The notes beneath the pieces are model-generated. The model ran no database searches. It saw nothing but the letters and a program-made list of their open reading frames with translations, and had not been told where the DNA came from. Both the position numbers and the translations under genes were made by a program. Positions 6,807 through 15,765 of a stretch of 64,000 nt of DNA are shown piece after piece. The stretch's first letter is position 1, and each line of letters opens with the position of its first letter. The DNA is taken from positions 19,252 through 83,251 of the forward strand of contig CBDHDN010000063.1 in assembly GCA_965261585.1 (NCBI GenBank), read 5' to 3'. This stretch comes from CBDHDN01 sp965261585. GTDB taxonomy: Bacteria > Pseudomonadota > Alphaproteobacteria > UBA6615.

Positions 6807-9014
6807 ATGGTTGACGCTGCGCTGAGGCGGCTGTCGTCTGAGGACGCGCCGGCGCCGGGCCCGCACTGGCGCGAGCCGGCGCTGTGGATGCTGCTCGGCG
6901 CCGGCGCGGCGGTCGGCGCGGTGCTGCTGGTCGCGCTGGTCGCCATGTCGGTGCCGGCCGTGGCGCTCGTGGTTGTCGCCATCGGCCTCGTTGCCGTTGT
7001 CGCCGTCGGCCTTGGCCTCGCCAGCGTCGGGCAGGCCAGCCACCGGCGCGCCGACAGCCTGAGCCGGACCTGGCGCGCGATCGGCGACGCCCTGCCGACG
7101 CCGTGCTGTGTCGTTGACGCCAATGGGCGCGCCTACTTTGCGAATGCCGGCTTCGAAGTGTTGTGCCCGGACTGCGACCATGCGCCGCTGGCGGTGCTGT
7201 GTGCGCGCGCCGGCGCGGCCGGCGCCCGGCTGGCCGAGCTTGCCACGGCCGCCGCGGCCGGCCGTGGCGGCGCCGTCGAGTTCGCCGTATCCGACCGCGG
7301 CGAGTCGTTGGAATGGCTGCGCGCGGCGGCCCATCCGCTGCCCAACAGGCCCGGCCACGTGCTGTGGACGTTCGGCCGATCACGGCGGCACGCGAGCAGC
7401 AGGAGGCGGTACTTGCGGCCCACGACCGCCTGCGCGACGCGGTCGATCAGGTGCCCGTCGGCCTCTACGCCGTCGCCGCCGATGGCCGCTTCGAGGTGCT
7501 CAACCGGACGCTTGCCGAATGGCTTGGCACGACGCCCGAGACGGCGCTGGCCCAGGCGCTGCGGCTCGCCGACGTCGTCGCCGAGCCGCCCACCGGCGCG
7601 ACCGCCGGCAACCCGCTCGGCCCCGGCGGCCCCGGCGGCCCCGGCGGCCCCGGCGGCCCCGGCGGCCCCGGCGGCCCGGTCGTCCTGCGGGCGCTTGACG
7701 GGACACGCTTCGATGCGGCAGTGACGCAGAGCGTCGCCGGCGCCGGCCCTGACTCGCGGGCCGCCGGCATCGTCCGGCGGGTGGCGCCGGCCGCGGCCGC
7801 GGATGAAGCGCTGCCGCCACGCGCCGCCGACGGGCGTCATGCGCGCGCCTTCGAGGCGGCGCCCATGGGCATCGTCTTGCTCGACGGTCGAGGCCGCGTC
7901 GTCGAGACGAACGGCGCCTGGCGCGCGCTCGTCGCCGTCGGTTCCGAGAACCCGGCCGGCCGCCCGCTCAGCGCGTTCATCGCCGAGGACGAGGCCGACC
8001 GGCTCGCCGCTTGGCTCGCCCAGGTGGCGACCGGGCGCGGCGTGACGATGCCCCTCGATGCCACACTGCGCGCCGCCTCGGCCGACGGCAGTCCCCGCAT
8101 CGCCACGGTGTTTCCCGGCCGGCCCGTCGCGGCGGCCGGCGAAGGCGGCGACGGCGACCCGGGCCTCGACGGCCTGGTCTTGCATTTCCTCGAGACGACC
8201 GAGCAGAAGACGCTCGAGGCAAAGTTCGCCCAGGGCCAGAAGATGCAGGCGGTCGGCCAGCTTGCCGGCGGCGTCGCCCATGACTTCAACAACCTGCTGA
8301 CGGCGATGATCGGTTTCTGCGACTTGTTGCTGCTGCGCCACAGCCCGGGCGACCAATCGTTCGCCGACGTCATGCAGATCAAGCAGAACGCTGCCCGCGC
8401 CGCCAATCTGGTGCGCCAACTGTTGGCGTTCTCGCGGCAGCAGACGCCCGCGACGCCATGGCCGCCAACGCCGAGGGCGGCCAGCTGACGATCCGCACGC
8501 GCAACCTCACGCTCACGCAGGCGAAGCGTCGCGGCGCCGAAGACGTGCCGGCCGGCGACTATGCCGTGATCGAAGTCGCAGACACCGGCGTCGGCATCGC
8601 GGCGGAGCTGCGCGAGCGCATCTTCGAGCCGTTCTTTACGACGAAGGAGGTCGGCGAGGGCACCGGTCTCGGTCTGTCGACGGTCTATGGCATCGTCAAG
8701 CAGACCGGGGGCTTCCTGTTCGTCGATTCGCGACCGGCGCCGGCGGCCGACCACGGCACGACATTCTCGATCTATTTGCCGGGCCTGAAGGCCGATGCGG
8801 TCGCGGTAGAGGTCGCCGCGGAGGCCGAGGCACCGGCCCATCCGCAGCTCACCGGCGCCGGCACGGTGCTGCTCGTCGAGGACGAGGATGCCGTGCGCAT
8901 GTTCGGCGCCCGCGCGCTCCGCGGCAAGGGCTATACGGTGCTCGAGGCCAGCACCGGCGAGGCGGCGCTGGCGGCGCTTGCCGGCGCCGATGACCCGGTC
9001 GACCTGCTGGTCAC
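6807..9014 (+). pseudogene. cckA: Cell-cycle hybrid histidine kinase CckA, disrupted
   Basis: Parts of CckA are spread over three reading frames. Frame 1 (6807 to ~7375) holds two N-terminal membrane segments and a first PAS region. After a frameshift, the second frame (~7380 to ~8450) holds two PAS-like domains and the H-box QLAGGVAHDFNNLLTAMIGF. A deletion then joins AFSRQQT to the ATPase domain, losing most of the dimerisation/N-box region and shifting the frame. The third frame (from ~8450) carries DTGVGIAAELRERIFEPFF, GTGLGLSTVYGIVKQTGGF and the start of a receiver domain (VLLVEDEDAVRMFGARALRG). The receiver is cut at 9014 by IS3-1 copy 3 before its phospho-acceptor Asp. CckA normally phosphorylates CtrA via ChpT; this copy cannot. 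Confidence 0.9.
7621..7674 (+). repeat. Six tandem copies of CCCCGGCGG within cckA
   Basis: A perfect 9-bp unit repeated six times. In the kinase frame it encodes a Gly-Gly-Pro run between two PAS-like segments. Such a repeat is prone to slippage in units of three codons, so it need not break the frame. Confidence 0.9.
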
Positions 9015-9080
9015 TGAGTCGGACCCGATTTCCTTGGACACAGAATTGGCTTAATCGAAGTGTCCAAGGAGGACCGGAAC

Positions 9081-9491
9081 ATGACCGATAATTTTGAGAA
9101 AAAAGTTGCTGTTGATGGGCCTGTGGTAAATGCGGGCGAGCTTGGCTCGTCCACGTTTTCCCCAGGCCAGGCTTTGCCGGCAGGCCCGCTGGGACTTGGC
9201 CAGCGATGGACGGTGGCGCGCAAGCGTGAGGTCGTTCTGCGGCTTTTGCGTGACGAGCCGGTGCAACTTCTGTCGCGCCAGTTGGGCGTAGAGATCTTCC
9301 GGCTCGAGCAGTGGCGTGAGAAAGCGATCGGCGGGATCGACGCCTCGCTCAAGCAACGCAAGGGCGATCCGGTGCAGGCGGAACTGGATAGCGCCATGAA
9401 GCGGATCGGAGAGTTGACCATGCAGGTGGAACTGCTGGAGGCCAAGACGGAGACCTTCGGCCCTTTGGGGCGGCGGAGGTCGCGGCGATGA
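9081..9491 (+). CDS. IS3-1 transposase OrfA
   Basis: 136 residues from ATG 9081, chosen because GGAGG lies 8 bp upstream; a GTG at 9060 is possible but has no ribosome site. It contains a DNA-binding helix-turn-helix and a leucine-rich C-terminal helix, as in IS3-family OrfA proteins that act as regulators or as the N-terminal half of the OrfAB transposase. It overlaps OrfB by ATGA (9488-9491). Confidence 0.9.
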   Translation: MTDNFEKKVAVDGPVVNAGELGSSTFSPGQALPAGPLGLGQRWTVARKREVVLRLLRDEPVQLLSRQLGVEIFRLEQWREKAIGGIDASLKQRKGDPVQAELDSAMKRIGELTMQVELLEAKTETFGPLGRRRSRR

Positions 9492-10393
9492 GTGCCGCCA
9501 CCTCGCCCGGCACGGGTCTGGCCTACGGCCTGCGGCGGGTCTGCGCCGCCTGGGGCATGGCCCGCTCCTCGTTCTACGCCATGACCTCCGGCCAGCACGC
9601 CGAGCAGCCGCCGGCAAAGCGTCGGGGACCGAAGCCCGCGATCTCGGACCAGGCGCTGCTGGTGGCGATCGAAGCCGACCTGGAGGCATCGCCCTGGGAG
9701 GGCGAGGGCTACCGCAAGGTCTGGGCTCGGCTTCGGGTCTGTCGCGACATCCGGGTTGCCCGCAAGCGGGTGCTCCGCCTGATGCGCGAGAACAATCTGC
9801 TCTCGCCCCATCGCTGCCGCCGCCGTGGCGGCAATCCCCATGACGGTGAGATCATCACTCATGCCCCGAACCTCATGTGGGGCACCGATGGCGTTCGGGT
9901 GTTCACGGTGGACGACGGCTGGGGCTGGATCTTCACCGCCGTCGAGCATTGGAACGCCGAGTGTGTCGGCTGGCATGTCTGCAAGCGCGGCGACCGCTTC
10001 GCCGCCCTGCAGCCGATCTCCATGGGGCTTGCCGGGCTGTATGGCTCGACCGCGGCCGGCGCGGCTCGGGGGCTGGCCTTGCGGATGGATCACGGCTCCC
10101 AGTATCTGTCGGACCACTTCACCAACCAGATCAAGTTCTGGGGTATCCAGCCGTCCTACGCCTTCGTCGCCGAGCCCCAGACCAACGGCGTCGCCGAGCG
10201 GTTCAATCGCACGCTGAAGGAACAGATCATCCATGGTCGCATCTACCGCAACATCGCGGAGCTGCGGGACGCCGTCCGCGACTTCGTCGAACTCTACAAT
10301 GCCCAGTGGATCGTCGAAAAGAACGGCTACCTGAGCCCCGCTCAAGCTCGTCAGGCGTGGCACGCCGCGATCTCAATCAGGCCCGCCGCGTGA
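9488..10393 (+). CDS. IS3-1 transposase OrfB (DD(35)E integrase)
   Basis: 301-residue catalytic subunit. The N-terminal region resembles the HTH_21 domain (YGLRRVCAAWGMARSSFYAM), and the integrase core has Asp in WGTDGV, Asp in RMDHGSQY and Glu in NGVAERF, spaced DD(35)E. This copy and copy 1 have an open frame through the catalytic Glu, so copy 3 is the likely active source for the defective copies at 2776, 14349 and 20032. Confidence 0.95.
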   Translation: MSAATSPGTGLAYGLRRVCAAWGMARSSFYAMTSGQHAEQPPAKRRGPKPAISDQALLVAIEADLEASPWEGEGYRKVWARLRVCRDIRVARKRVLRLMRENNLLSPHRCRRRGGNPHDGEIITHAPNLMWGTDGVRVFTVDDGWGWIFTAVEHWNAECVGWHVCKRGDRFAALQPISMGLAGLYGSTAAGAARGLALRMDHGSQYLSDHFTNQIKFWGIQPSYAFVAEPQTNGVAERFNRTLKEQIIHGRIYRNIAELRDAVRDFVELYNAQWIVEKNGYLSPAQARQAWHAAISIRPAA

Positions 10394-10428
10394 GACAAAC
10401 TTGTGTCCAAGGAACCGGGTGCGCTACA

Positions 10429-11021
10429 GCCGGCTTACTCCAATCGCCGCACCGCACTACGCAGCTCCCGAGTGCGAGGGCTGTGACTACGCCAGCGTCA
10501 TTGTCGTTAGCGAAAACTGAGAGGCGGACGATGTCCTGGAGATGCGAGGCGCTGTCTGTGTCATCAACGGACCGGAGTCTCATTCCGGCATGAATGCTCT
10601 GAGAGCCCTGATCGCGCCCGTGAGCGATCGAGGCCGGTTCTTCTCTCATGTAAAGGTGAGCGGAGCGCATGCTGATAGTCTCGATATGATAAGGCGCGGT
10701 GAAGCCGACGTGGCGGCCATAGATTGCGTCACCAATGCTCTGCTAAAGCGATATCGGCCCGGCGCGCTTTCCGGCATCCGGACGTTAGGGAGAACCTATC
10801 GGGCTCCCGGCGTTCCGTATGTCACGCGCTCCATCTTGGCCGATGACACGGTTGCACGGATGCGTGCCGCGGTGTTCCGAACCTTTGCCGACCCGAAGCT
10901 GACCACAGTCCGGCAGGCGCTGTTGCTCCGGGATGTGCACGAAATTCACCTGTCGGAGTACGAGCGGATCACGGATTTTCAAGACCTTTCCGCACAGCAC
11001 GAGTTTTCCATGCTGGAGTGA
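10429..11021 (+). pseudogene. PhnD-like phosphate/phosphonate-type ABC transporter substrate-binding protein, remnant
   Basis: After the right end of IS3-1, the frame reads LTPIAAPHYAAPECEGCDYA, SVIVVSEN, an in-frame TGA, then EADDVLEMRGAVCVINGPES, HSGMNALRAL and GEADVAAIDCVTNALL. These are the C-lobe motifs of periplasmic PhnD-like binding proteins (the substrate pocket SHSG motif and the DCVT segment). The signal peptide and N-lobe are missing, removed at the IS junction, and the TGA is a second lesion. From ATG 10542 an open frame of 159 residues remains to 11021. No permease or ATPase gene is nearby. Confidence 0.75.
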
Positions 11022-11081
11022 TACGTTCTCGTCATACTGAAGGCTCGATGTTATTCGCGACGGTCGGGAGATCCATCCTGA

Positions 11082-11306
11082 ATGTCCGGGTTACGACCGT
11101 CTCGGGACCTGATCGGCACGGGCCTCATCGGCTTCACTAACGTCGGCCTGATGGGCGAGTGGTTCGGCGGCGCTGCGGCGATCCGGATCATCGCGGCGGA
11201 AGGACTGATCCCGCTCGTCGTCGTCGGCATCGGTTGGCGGCGGCTCTGGCGGCTGCGCGCCGGCGCCCGCCGGCCGCTGCGCCCGCGGGTGCTGGAGCCG
11301 CCCTGA
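11082..11306 (+). CDS. Short hypothetical protein with one hydrophobic segment (possibly a remnant)
   Basis: A 74-residue frame with a hydrophobic stretch (IRIIAAEGLIPLVVVGIGWR) followed by an arginine-rich tail. I do not recognise the family. It could be a truncated membrane-protein C-terminus. Codon use resembles the high-GC genome rather than the AT-rich gene that follows. Confidence 0.3.
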   Translation: MSGLRPSRDLIGTGLIGFTNVGLMGEWFGGAAAIRIIAAEGLIPLVVVGIGWRRLWRLRAGARRPLRPRVLEPP

Positions 11307-11485
11307 CCTTCGGACCGCAAACCTATGCCCGAGAAGCATCCTCAACTGAGAAATCTACCAGGAATCCAATCTTGCAGACGCAGCGGGTCTTCCCGGATTG
11401 ATCACTGACATCGTGGAATAGGCTGGCCTGACGTGGCAAGACTGTATGTGGAAGGCCTGCTAGAATAGACGGATGAAGGCTAGCG

Positions 11486-12391
11486 ATGGACGCTTTCGTA
11501 TCTGCTCTCAAAGTAATCTGGGATTATGCGAAGCTATTCCTGAATACCGGTTTCTTTATTGCACTCGTGGGGGCGGGTGCGGGTGCCTTTGGTGGCGCTT
11601 TGGGAGCTCAAATTATCTCCGATAGGATTCGGCGCAAAGCGGATTTGCTTGAGGAGATACGGAGCACAAACGCTGCGATTATGGTGGCTTTCAGCATCCG
11701 CAACTCGTACCTTGCGCTGAAAGACCAGCTCGTGCAGCCCATAAAGGAAGGGTTTGATCAGCAGAACCTAAGATTGATTGAATTCAAAGAATCAGTAGCG
11801 TCTTCAATTGCAGAGAAGGCCATCTTCAACTTACAGGTCGACTTTCGTACAATTACGCCCTTACCTGTGCGAACCGACATACTGCAAACGCTAATCTTCG
11901 AGAAGATTTCGCTTATTGGTAGACCCCTATCATTGCTTGATGCCTTAGACAATTCGATCCATGTGCTAAATGGCCCGATTGTGAAGCGCAATCAGTTGAT
12001 CGGGATATACCAAGAACAGCAGGACATGGCAGCCGAAGTCCTTTCGCGCCTATATTTTGGACAGCCCGATGATCAAGGAGCCGTCGATAGCAACTATCCA
12101 GATAGCCTCGAGGCTATCCATAGTCTAACCGACGATTGTGTGTTCTTTTCGAAGCTATTGTGTGACGATTTATTCGAGCACGGTGAGATGCTCACAAAAG
12201 GATTCAAGAAGACAATATCCAGAAAAGATGTCCCAGCAATAGGAAAAGTAAACTTTGAAGAGACAGAAAAAAGTGGTCTCATGCCGAATTCCGAGAACTA
12301 TGAAGATTTGACAACATCGTTCGCGAAGCAGCGTCAGATAGCAAGAAGTGGGGAATCGGGAAAATCACGAGTATCACGTCCGACGTCGTAG
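11486..12391 (+). CDS. Hypothetical membrane-anchored protein, AT-rich (probably acquired)
   Basis: 301 residues, unrecognised function. A single glycine-rich membrane segment lies near the N-terminus (about residues 20-45, with FFIALVGAGAGAFGGALGAQ). A basic helix follows (IISDRIRRKADLLEEIRSTN), then the AAIMVAFSIRNSYLALKDQ region and a long, largely helical soluble part ending in a basic tail. The base composition is visibly much lower in GC than its neighbours, with many ATT/AAA/GAA codons, suggesting horizontal acquisition. It stands alone between a binding-protein remnant and an SDR gene. Proteins with this N-terminal layout are widespread but, to my knowledge, uncharacterised. Confidence 0.65.
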   Translation: MDAFVSALKVIWDYAKLFLNTGFFIALVGAGAGAFGGALGAQIISDRIRRKADLLEEIRSTNAAIMVAFSIRNSYLALKDQLVQPIKEGFDQQNLRLIEFKESVASSIAEKAIFNLQVDFRTITPLPVRTDILQTLIFEKISLIGRPLSLLDALDNSIHVLNGPIVKRNQLIGIYQEQQDMAAEVLSRLYFGQPDDQGAVDSNYPDSLEAIHSLTDDCVFFSKLLCDDLFEHGEMLTKGFKKTISRKDVPAIGKVNFEETEKSGLMPNSENYEDLTTSFAKQRQIARSGESGKSRVSRPTS

Positions 12392-12481
12392 ACCTGGACA
12401 TGTGCAGTTCTTGGCCGTTCGTAGCGCTCCGTACAGATAGCACGCGAATTTGGGTAGGCTGCACCGGCCTAGATGGCGGCC

Positions 12482-13243
12482 TCAGATCGAGCCGGCCTCG
12501 ACCATGTAGTTGTTGGCGGTGCACATGGCGGCGTCGTCGGAGGCCAGGAACAGGACCATGCGGGCGATGTAGACCGGCTCGATCAGGTCGGGCAGGCACT
12601 GGATCTGGCGATGCCGCTCCAGGGCCTCGGGCGTCGCCCACTTCTCCTTCTGCCGCTCCGTCATGATCCAGCCCGGCACCACCGTGTTGACGCGAATGCG
12701 GTGCGGGCCGAGGTCGCGGGCAAACGACCGGGTCATGCCGTGCACGGCGGCCTTGGCCGTCGTATAGACCGGCAGGCCGCCGGACTTCTCCCACCACGAG
12801 TTGGAGCCGAAATTGATGATCGACCCCTTGCCGGCGGCGATCATGCCGGGTGCCACGGCCTGGGTCGCGAAGAACATGTGGCGCAGGTTCACTGCGATAC
12901 GCTCGTCATAGTACACCGGCGTCACCTCTTCCCAGGGGTGGCGGTCGTCGCGCGCGGCGTTGTTGACGAGCACGGTTGCCGGGCCGAGCGCGCCGGCGAG
13001 TGCCGCGATCGCGCGCTTCAACGCATCGATGTCGCGCAGATCGCAGGCCTCGAACCGGACGGTCGCACCGCCTCCCGCCAGCTCTTCGGCAAGGGCGCCG
13101 CCGCGGGCCTCGTCGATGTCCACAAAGCCGACACAGGCCCCCTGCGCGACGAAGGCGCGCACGGTCTCCGCGCCGATACCCGACGCGCCGCCGGTGATGG
13201 TGACGACCGTATCCTTCAGACTCGGGTAGGTGGCGAACGACAT
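12482..13243 (-). CDS. SDR-family NAD(P)-dependent oxidoreductase, probably a sugar dehydrogenase
   Basis: 253 residues, full classical SDR length. The nucleotide-binding motif TGGASGIG is at residues 17-24, Asp in FVDIDEA suggests NAD preference, and NNAARDDRHPWEEV and the catalytic YTTAK are present. The motif NNAA-DDRH and the C-terminus resemble bacterial L-arabinose/galactose/xylose-type 1-dehydrogenases; that substrate is inferred. It is divergent from a second SDR gene, with a shared ~180-bp upstream region. No lesion seen. Confidence 0.85.
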   Translation of the reverse strand: MSFATYPSLKDTVVTITGGASGIGAETVRAFVAQGACVGFVDIDEARGGALAEELAGGGATVRFEACDLRDIDALKRAIAALAGALGPATVLVNNAARDDRHPWEEVTPVYYDERIAVNLRHMFFATQAVAPGMIAAGKGSIINFGSNSWWEKSGGLPVYTTAKAAVHGMTRSFARDLGPHRIRVNTVVPGWIMTERQKEKWATPEALERHRQIQCLPDLIEPVYIARMVLFLASDDAAMCTANNYMVEAGSI

Positions 13244-13421
13244 CGGGTTGCTCCCGTGGTGACGAGATCTTGGCTGGGCCGCATGCGGGGTCGTCGGCCA
13301 AGCCTAGCATGGCGCCCGACCGCTCGTCAGCGCGGGGGGCGGTCTTCCATCGCGAAGTGGCGATGCTATGGTGCCCGCCCGCGGCACAGCCGGCGTGCCG
13401 CGCATTGGGAGTTCGAAGAGC

Positions 13422-14285
13422 ATGGCACAGCATCCCGCCTTGACGTCCGGCCGGGTGGCGGTGATCACCGGCGCGGCGAGCGGCATTGGGCGCGGCGCCG
13501 CCGAACGGTTCGCCGACATGGGGCTGCGGCTATGCCTGGCCGACGTGGCGGCGGACGCGCTGGATGCCACGGCCGCGGCCATCGCCGCGCGGACGGCCAA
13601 CGGCGCCGCCGACGTGCTCGCCCTCCTCACCGACGTGCGCGACGCCCAGGCGCTGGCGCAACTGAAGAACGCCGCCTATGACCGCTTCGGCGCGGTCGAC
13701 GTCTTGCTGGCCAACGCCGGTGTCGAGCCGGTCAGCCGGGTGCTGGAGCCCGGCGACGCCTGGACCAATATGATCGCCGTGAATCTGTGGGGCGTGATCC
13801 ACACGATTCAGGCGTTCGTGCCGGCGATGATCGCGGCGAAGGCGGCGGATGGCACGCCCGGGGCAATTATCGCCACCGGCTCGAAACAGGGCATCACCTG
13901 CCCACCCGGCAATACCGCCTACAACATCTCCAAGGCCGGGGTGAAGGTGTTCACCGAGGCGCTGGCCCACGAATTGCGCCAGCATGAGGGCTGTGCGATC
14001 ACCGCGCACCTGCTGGTGCCCGGCTTCACATTCACCGGATTCACCCGCGCCCACACCGCGGTCAAGCCCGATGCCGCCTAGCTGCCGGACCAGGTAATCG
14101 CCTTCATGATCGAACGGATGGCTGCCGGCGACTTCTACATCATCTGTCCGGACAACGAGGTCACCCGCAAGGTCGACAACGCGCGCATGACCTGGGCGAT
14201 GCAAGACGTCACCGAGAACCGACCCCCATTGTCGCGCTGGCATACGGACTTTGCCGCGGCGTTCAAGGATTTCATGGCGTCATGA
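13422..14285 (+). pseudogene. SDR-family oxidoreductase with an in-frame TAG
   Basis: From ATG 13422 (GAAG ribosome site) the protein reads MAQHPALTSGRVAVITGAAS GIGRG..., with NANAG-type ANAGVEP and catalytic YNISK. Codon 220 is TAG (14079-14081). The same frame then continues for 67 codons (LPDQVIAFMIERMAAGDFYI ... FKDFMAS) to TGA at 14283-14285. The full frame would be 287 residues, normal for this SDR subgroup, so a point nonsense mutation (for example TGG to TAG) is the simplest reading. The Rossmann fold and active site precede the stop; the lost part covers the substrate-lid C-terminus. It is divergent from the SDR gene at 12482. Confidence 0.8.
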
Positions 14286-14383
14286 AGGCGCGAGCAGTCT
14301 AGAGCCCGTTTATAATTAGGGGATTCCCCTTAACCAGTGAGTTGTGATTGTAGCGCACCCGGTTCCTTGGACACAAGTTTGTC

Positions 14384-15250
14384 TCACGCGGCGGGCCTGA
14401 TTGAGATCGCGGCGTGCCACGCCTGACGAGCTTGAGCGGGGCTCAGGTAGCCGTTCTTTTCGACGATCCACTGGGCATTGTAGAGTTCGACGAAGTCGCG
14501 GACGGCGTCCCGCAGCTCCGCGATGTTGCGGTAGATGCGACCATGGATGATCTGTTCCTTCAGCGTGCGATTGAACCGCTCGGCGACGCCGTTGGTCTGG
14601 GGCTCGGCGACGAAGGCGTAGGACGGCTGGATGCCCCAGAACTTGATCTGGTTGGTGAAGTGGTCCGACAGATACTGGGAGCCGTGATCCATCCGCAAGG
14701 CCAGCCCCCGAGCCGCGCCGGCCGCGGTCGAGCCATACAGCCCGGCAAGCCCCATGGAGATCGGCTGCAGGGCGGCGAAGCGGTCGCCGCGCTCGACGGC
14801 GGTGAGGATCCAGCCCCAGCCGTCGTCCACCGTGAACACCCGAACGCCATCGGTGCCCCACATGAGGTTCGGGGCATGAGTGATGATCTCACCGTCATGG
14901 GGATTGCCGCCACGGCGGCGGCAGCGATGGGGCGAGAGCAGATTGTTCTCGCGCATCAGGCGGAGCACCCGCTTGCGGGCAACCCGGATGTCGCGACAGA
15001 CCCGAAGCCGAGCCCAGACCTTGCGGTAGCCCTCGCCCTCCCAGGGCGATGCCTCCAGGTCGGCTTCGATCGCCACCAGCAGCGCCTGGTCCGAGATCGC
15101 GGGCTTCGGTCCCCGACGCTTTGCCGGCGGCTGCTCGGCGTGCTGGCCGGAGGTCATGGCGTAGAACGAGGAGCGGGCCATGCCCCAGGCGGCGCAGACC
15201 CGCCGCAGGCCGTAGGCCAGACCCGTGCCGGGCGAGGTGGCGGCACTCAT
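14384..15250 (-). CDS. IS3-1 transposase OrfB (copy 4), internal deletion
   Basis: 288 residues in an open frame, but 13 residues between GWI(L)TAVE and RGDRFAALQ are deleted compared with the complete copy. The three acidic catalytic residues (WGTDGV, RMDHGSQY, NGVAERF) are still present. The deletion removes a core strand/helix between the first and second Asp, so activity is doubtful. Confidence 0.8.
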   Translation of the reverse strand: MSAATSPGTGLAYGLRRVCAAWGMARSSFYAMTSGQHAEQPPAKRRGPKPAISDQALLVAIEADLEASPWEGEGYRKVWARLRVCRDIRVARKRVLRLMRENNLLSPHRCRRRGGNPHDGEIITHAPNLMWGTDGVRVFTVDDGWGWILTAVERGDRFAALQPISMGLAGLYGSTAAGAARGLALRMDHGSQYLSDHFTNQIKFWGIQPSYAFVAEPQTNGVAERFNRTLKEQIIHGRIYRNIAELRDAVRDFVELYNAQWIVEKNGYLSPAQARQAWHAAISIRPAA

Positions 15251-15657
15251 CGCCGCGACCTCCGCCGCCCCAAAGGGCCGAAGGTCTCCGTCTTGGCCTC
15301 CAGCAGTTCCACCTGCATGGTCAACTCTCCGATCCGCTTCATGGCGCTATCCAGTTCCGCCTGCACCGGATCGCCCTTGCGTTGCTTGAGCGAGGCGTCG
15401 ATCCCGCCGATCGCTTTCTCACGCCACTGCTCGAGCCGGAAGATCTCTACGCCCAACTAGCGCGACAGAAGTTGCACCGGCTCGTCACGCAAAAGCCGCA
15501 GAACGACCTCACGCTTGCGCGCCACCGTCCATCGCTGGCCAAGTCCCAGCGGGCCTGCCGGCAAAGCCTGGCCTGGGGAAAACGTGGACCAGCCAAGCTC
15601 GCCCGCATTTACCACAGGCCCATCAACAGCAACTTTCTTCTCAAAATTATCGGTCAT
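15247..15657 (-). pseudogene. IS3-1 transposase OrfA (copy 4), nonsense mutation
   Basis: Starts at the GGAGG-preceded ATG (15657) as in other copies but is split by an in-frame TAG in the codon for Gln of LSRQLGVE, close to 15457. It also has Ser-to-Trp at GELGS/GELGW. Not functional as OrfAB. Confidence 0.85.
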
Positions 15658-15765
15658 GTTCCGGTCCTCCTTGGACACTTCGATTAAGCCAATTCTGTGT
15701 CCAAGGAAATCGGGTCCGACTCACAGTGAGTTGTGATTCAAGACTGTTTTTGGGGGGAGGCAGTC

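Larger units (their letters stand above)
9015..10428 (+). mobile_element. IS3-1 copy 3 (complete, 1414 bp)
   Basis: The reference copy of the commonest IS in the window. Left end TGAGTCGGACCCGATTTCC, right end (inverted) TGTAGCGCACCCGGTTCC; both continue into TTGGACACA. The termini have the 5'-TG...CA-3' form of the IS3 family. Two overlapping open frames are undamaged. The left flank is cckA and the right flank a phosphonate-binding-protein remnant, with no target duplication, so flanking DNA was lost or two copies recombined. Confidence 0.95.
14349..15723 (-). mobile_element. IS3-1 copy 4, nested in IS5, defective (1375 bp)
   Basis: Reverse-oriented copy, 39 bp shorter than copy 3. The 39-bp deletion is in OrfB and in frame. 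OrfA has a nonsense codon: CAG of LSRQLG is TAG. The element is flanked by a 14-bp direct repeat, CAGTGAGTTGTGAT, at 14335-14348 and 15724-15737. Confidence 0.92.

Noticed and set aside
7621..7674. Tandem repeat considered as a CRISPR array
   Set aside because: The unit is 9 bp with no spacers, inside a coding region. No CRISPR array or cas gene was found in the window.
15733..15765. GTG 15733 as the start of the IS5 transposase
   Set aside because: The GGGGGGAGG ribosome site lies just before TTG 15766, and the codons before it overlap the direct repeat flanking IS3-1.
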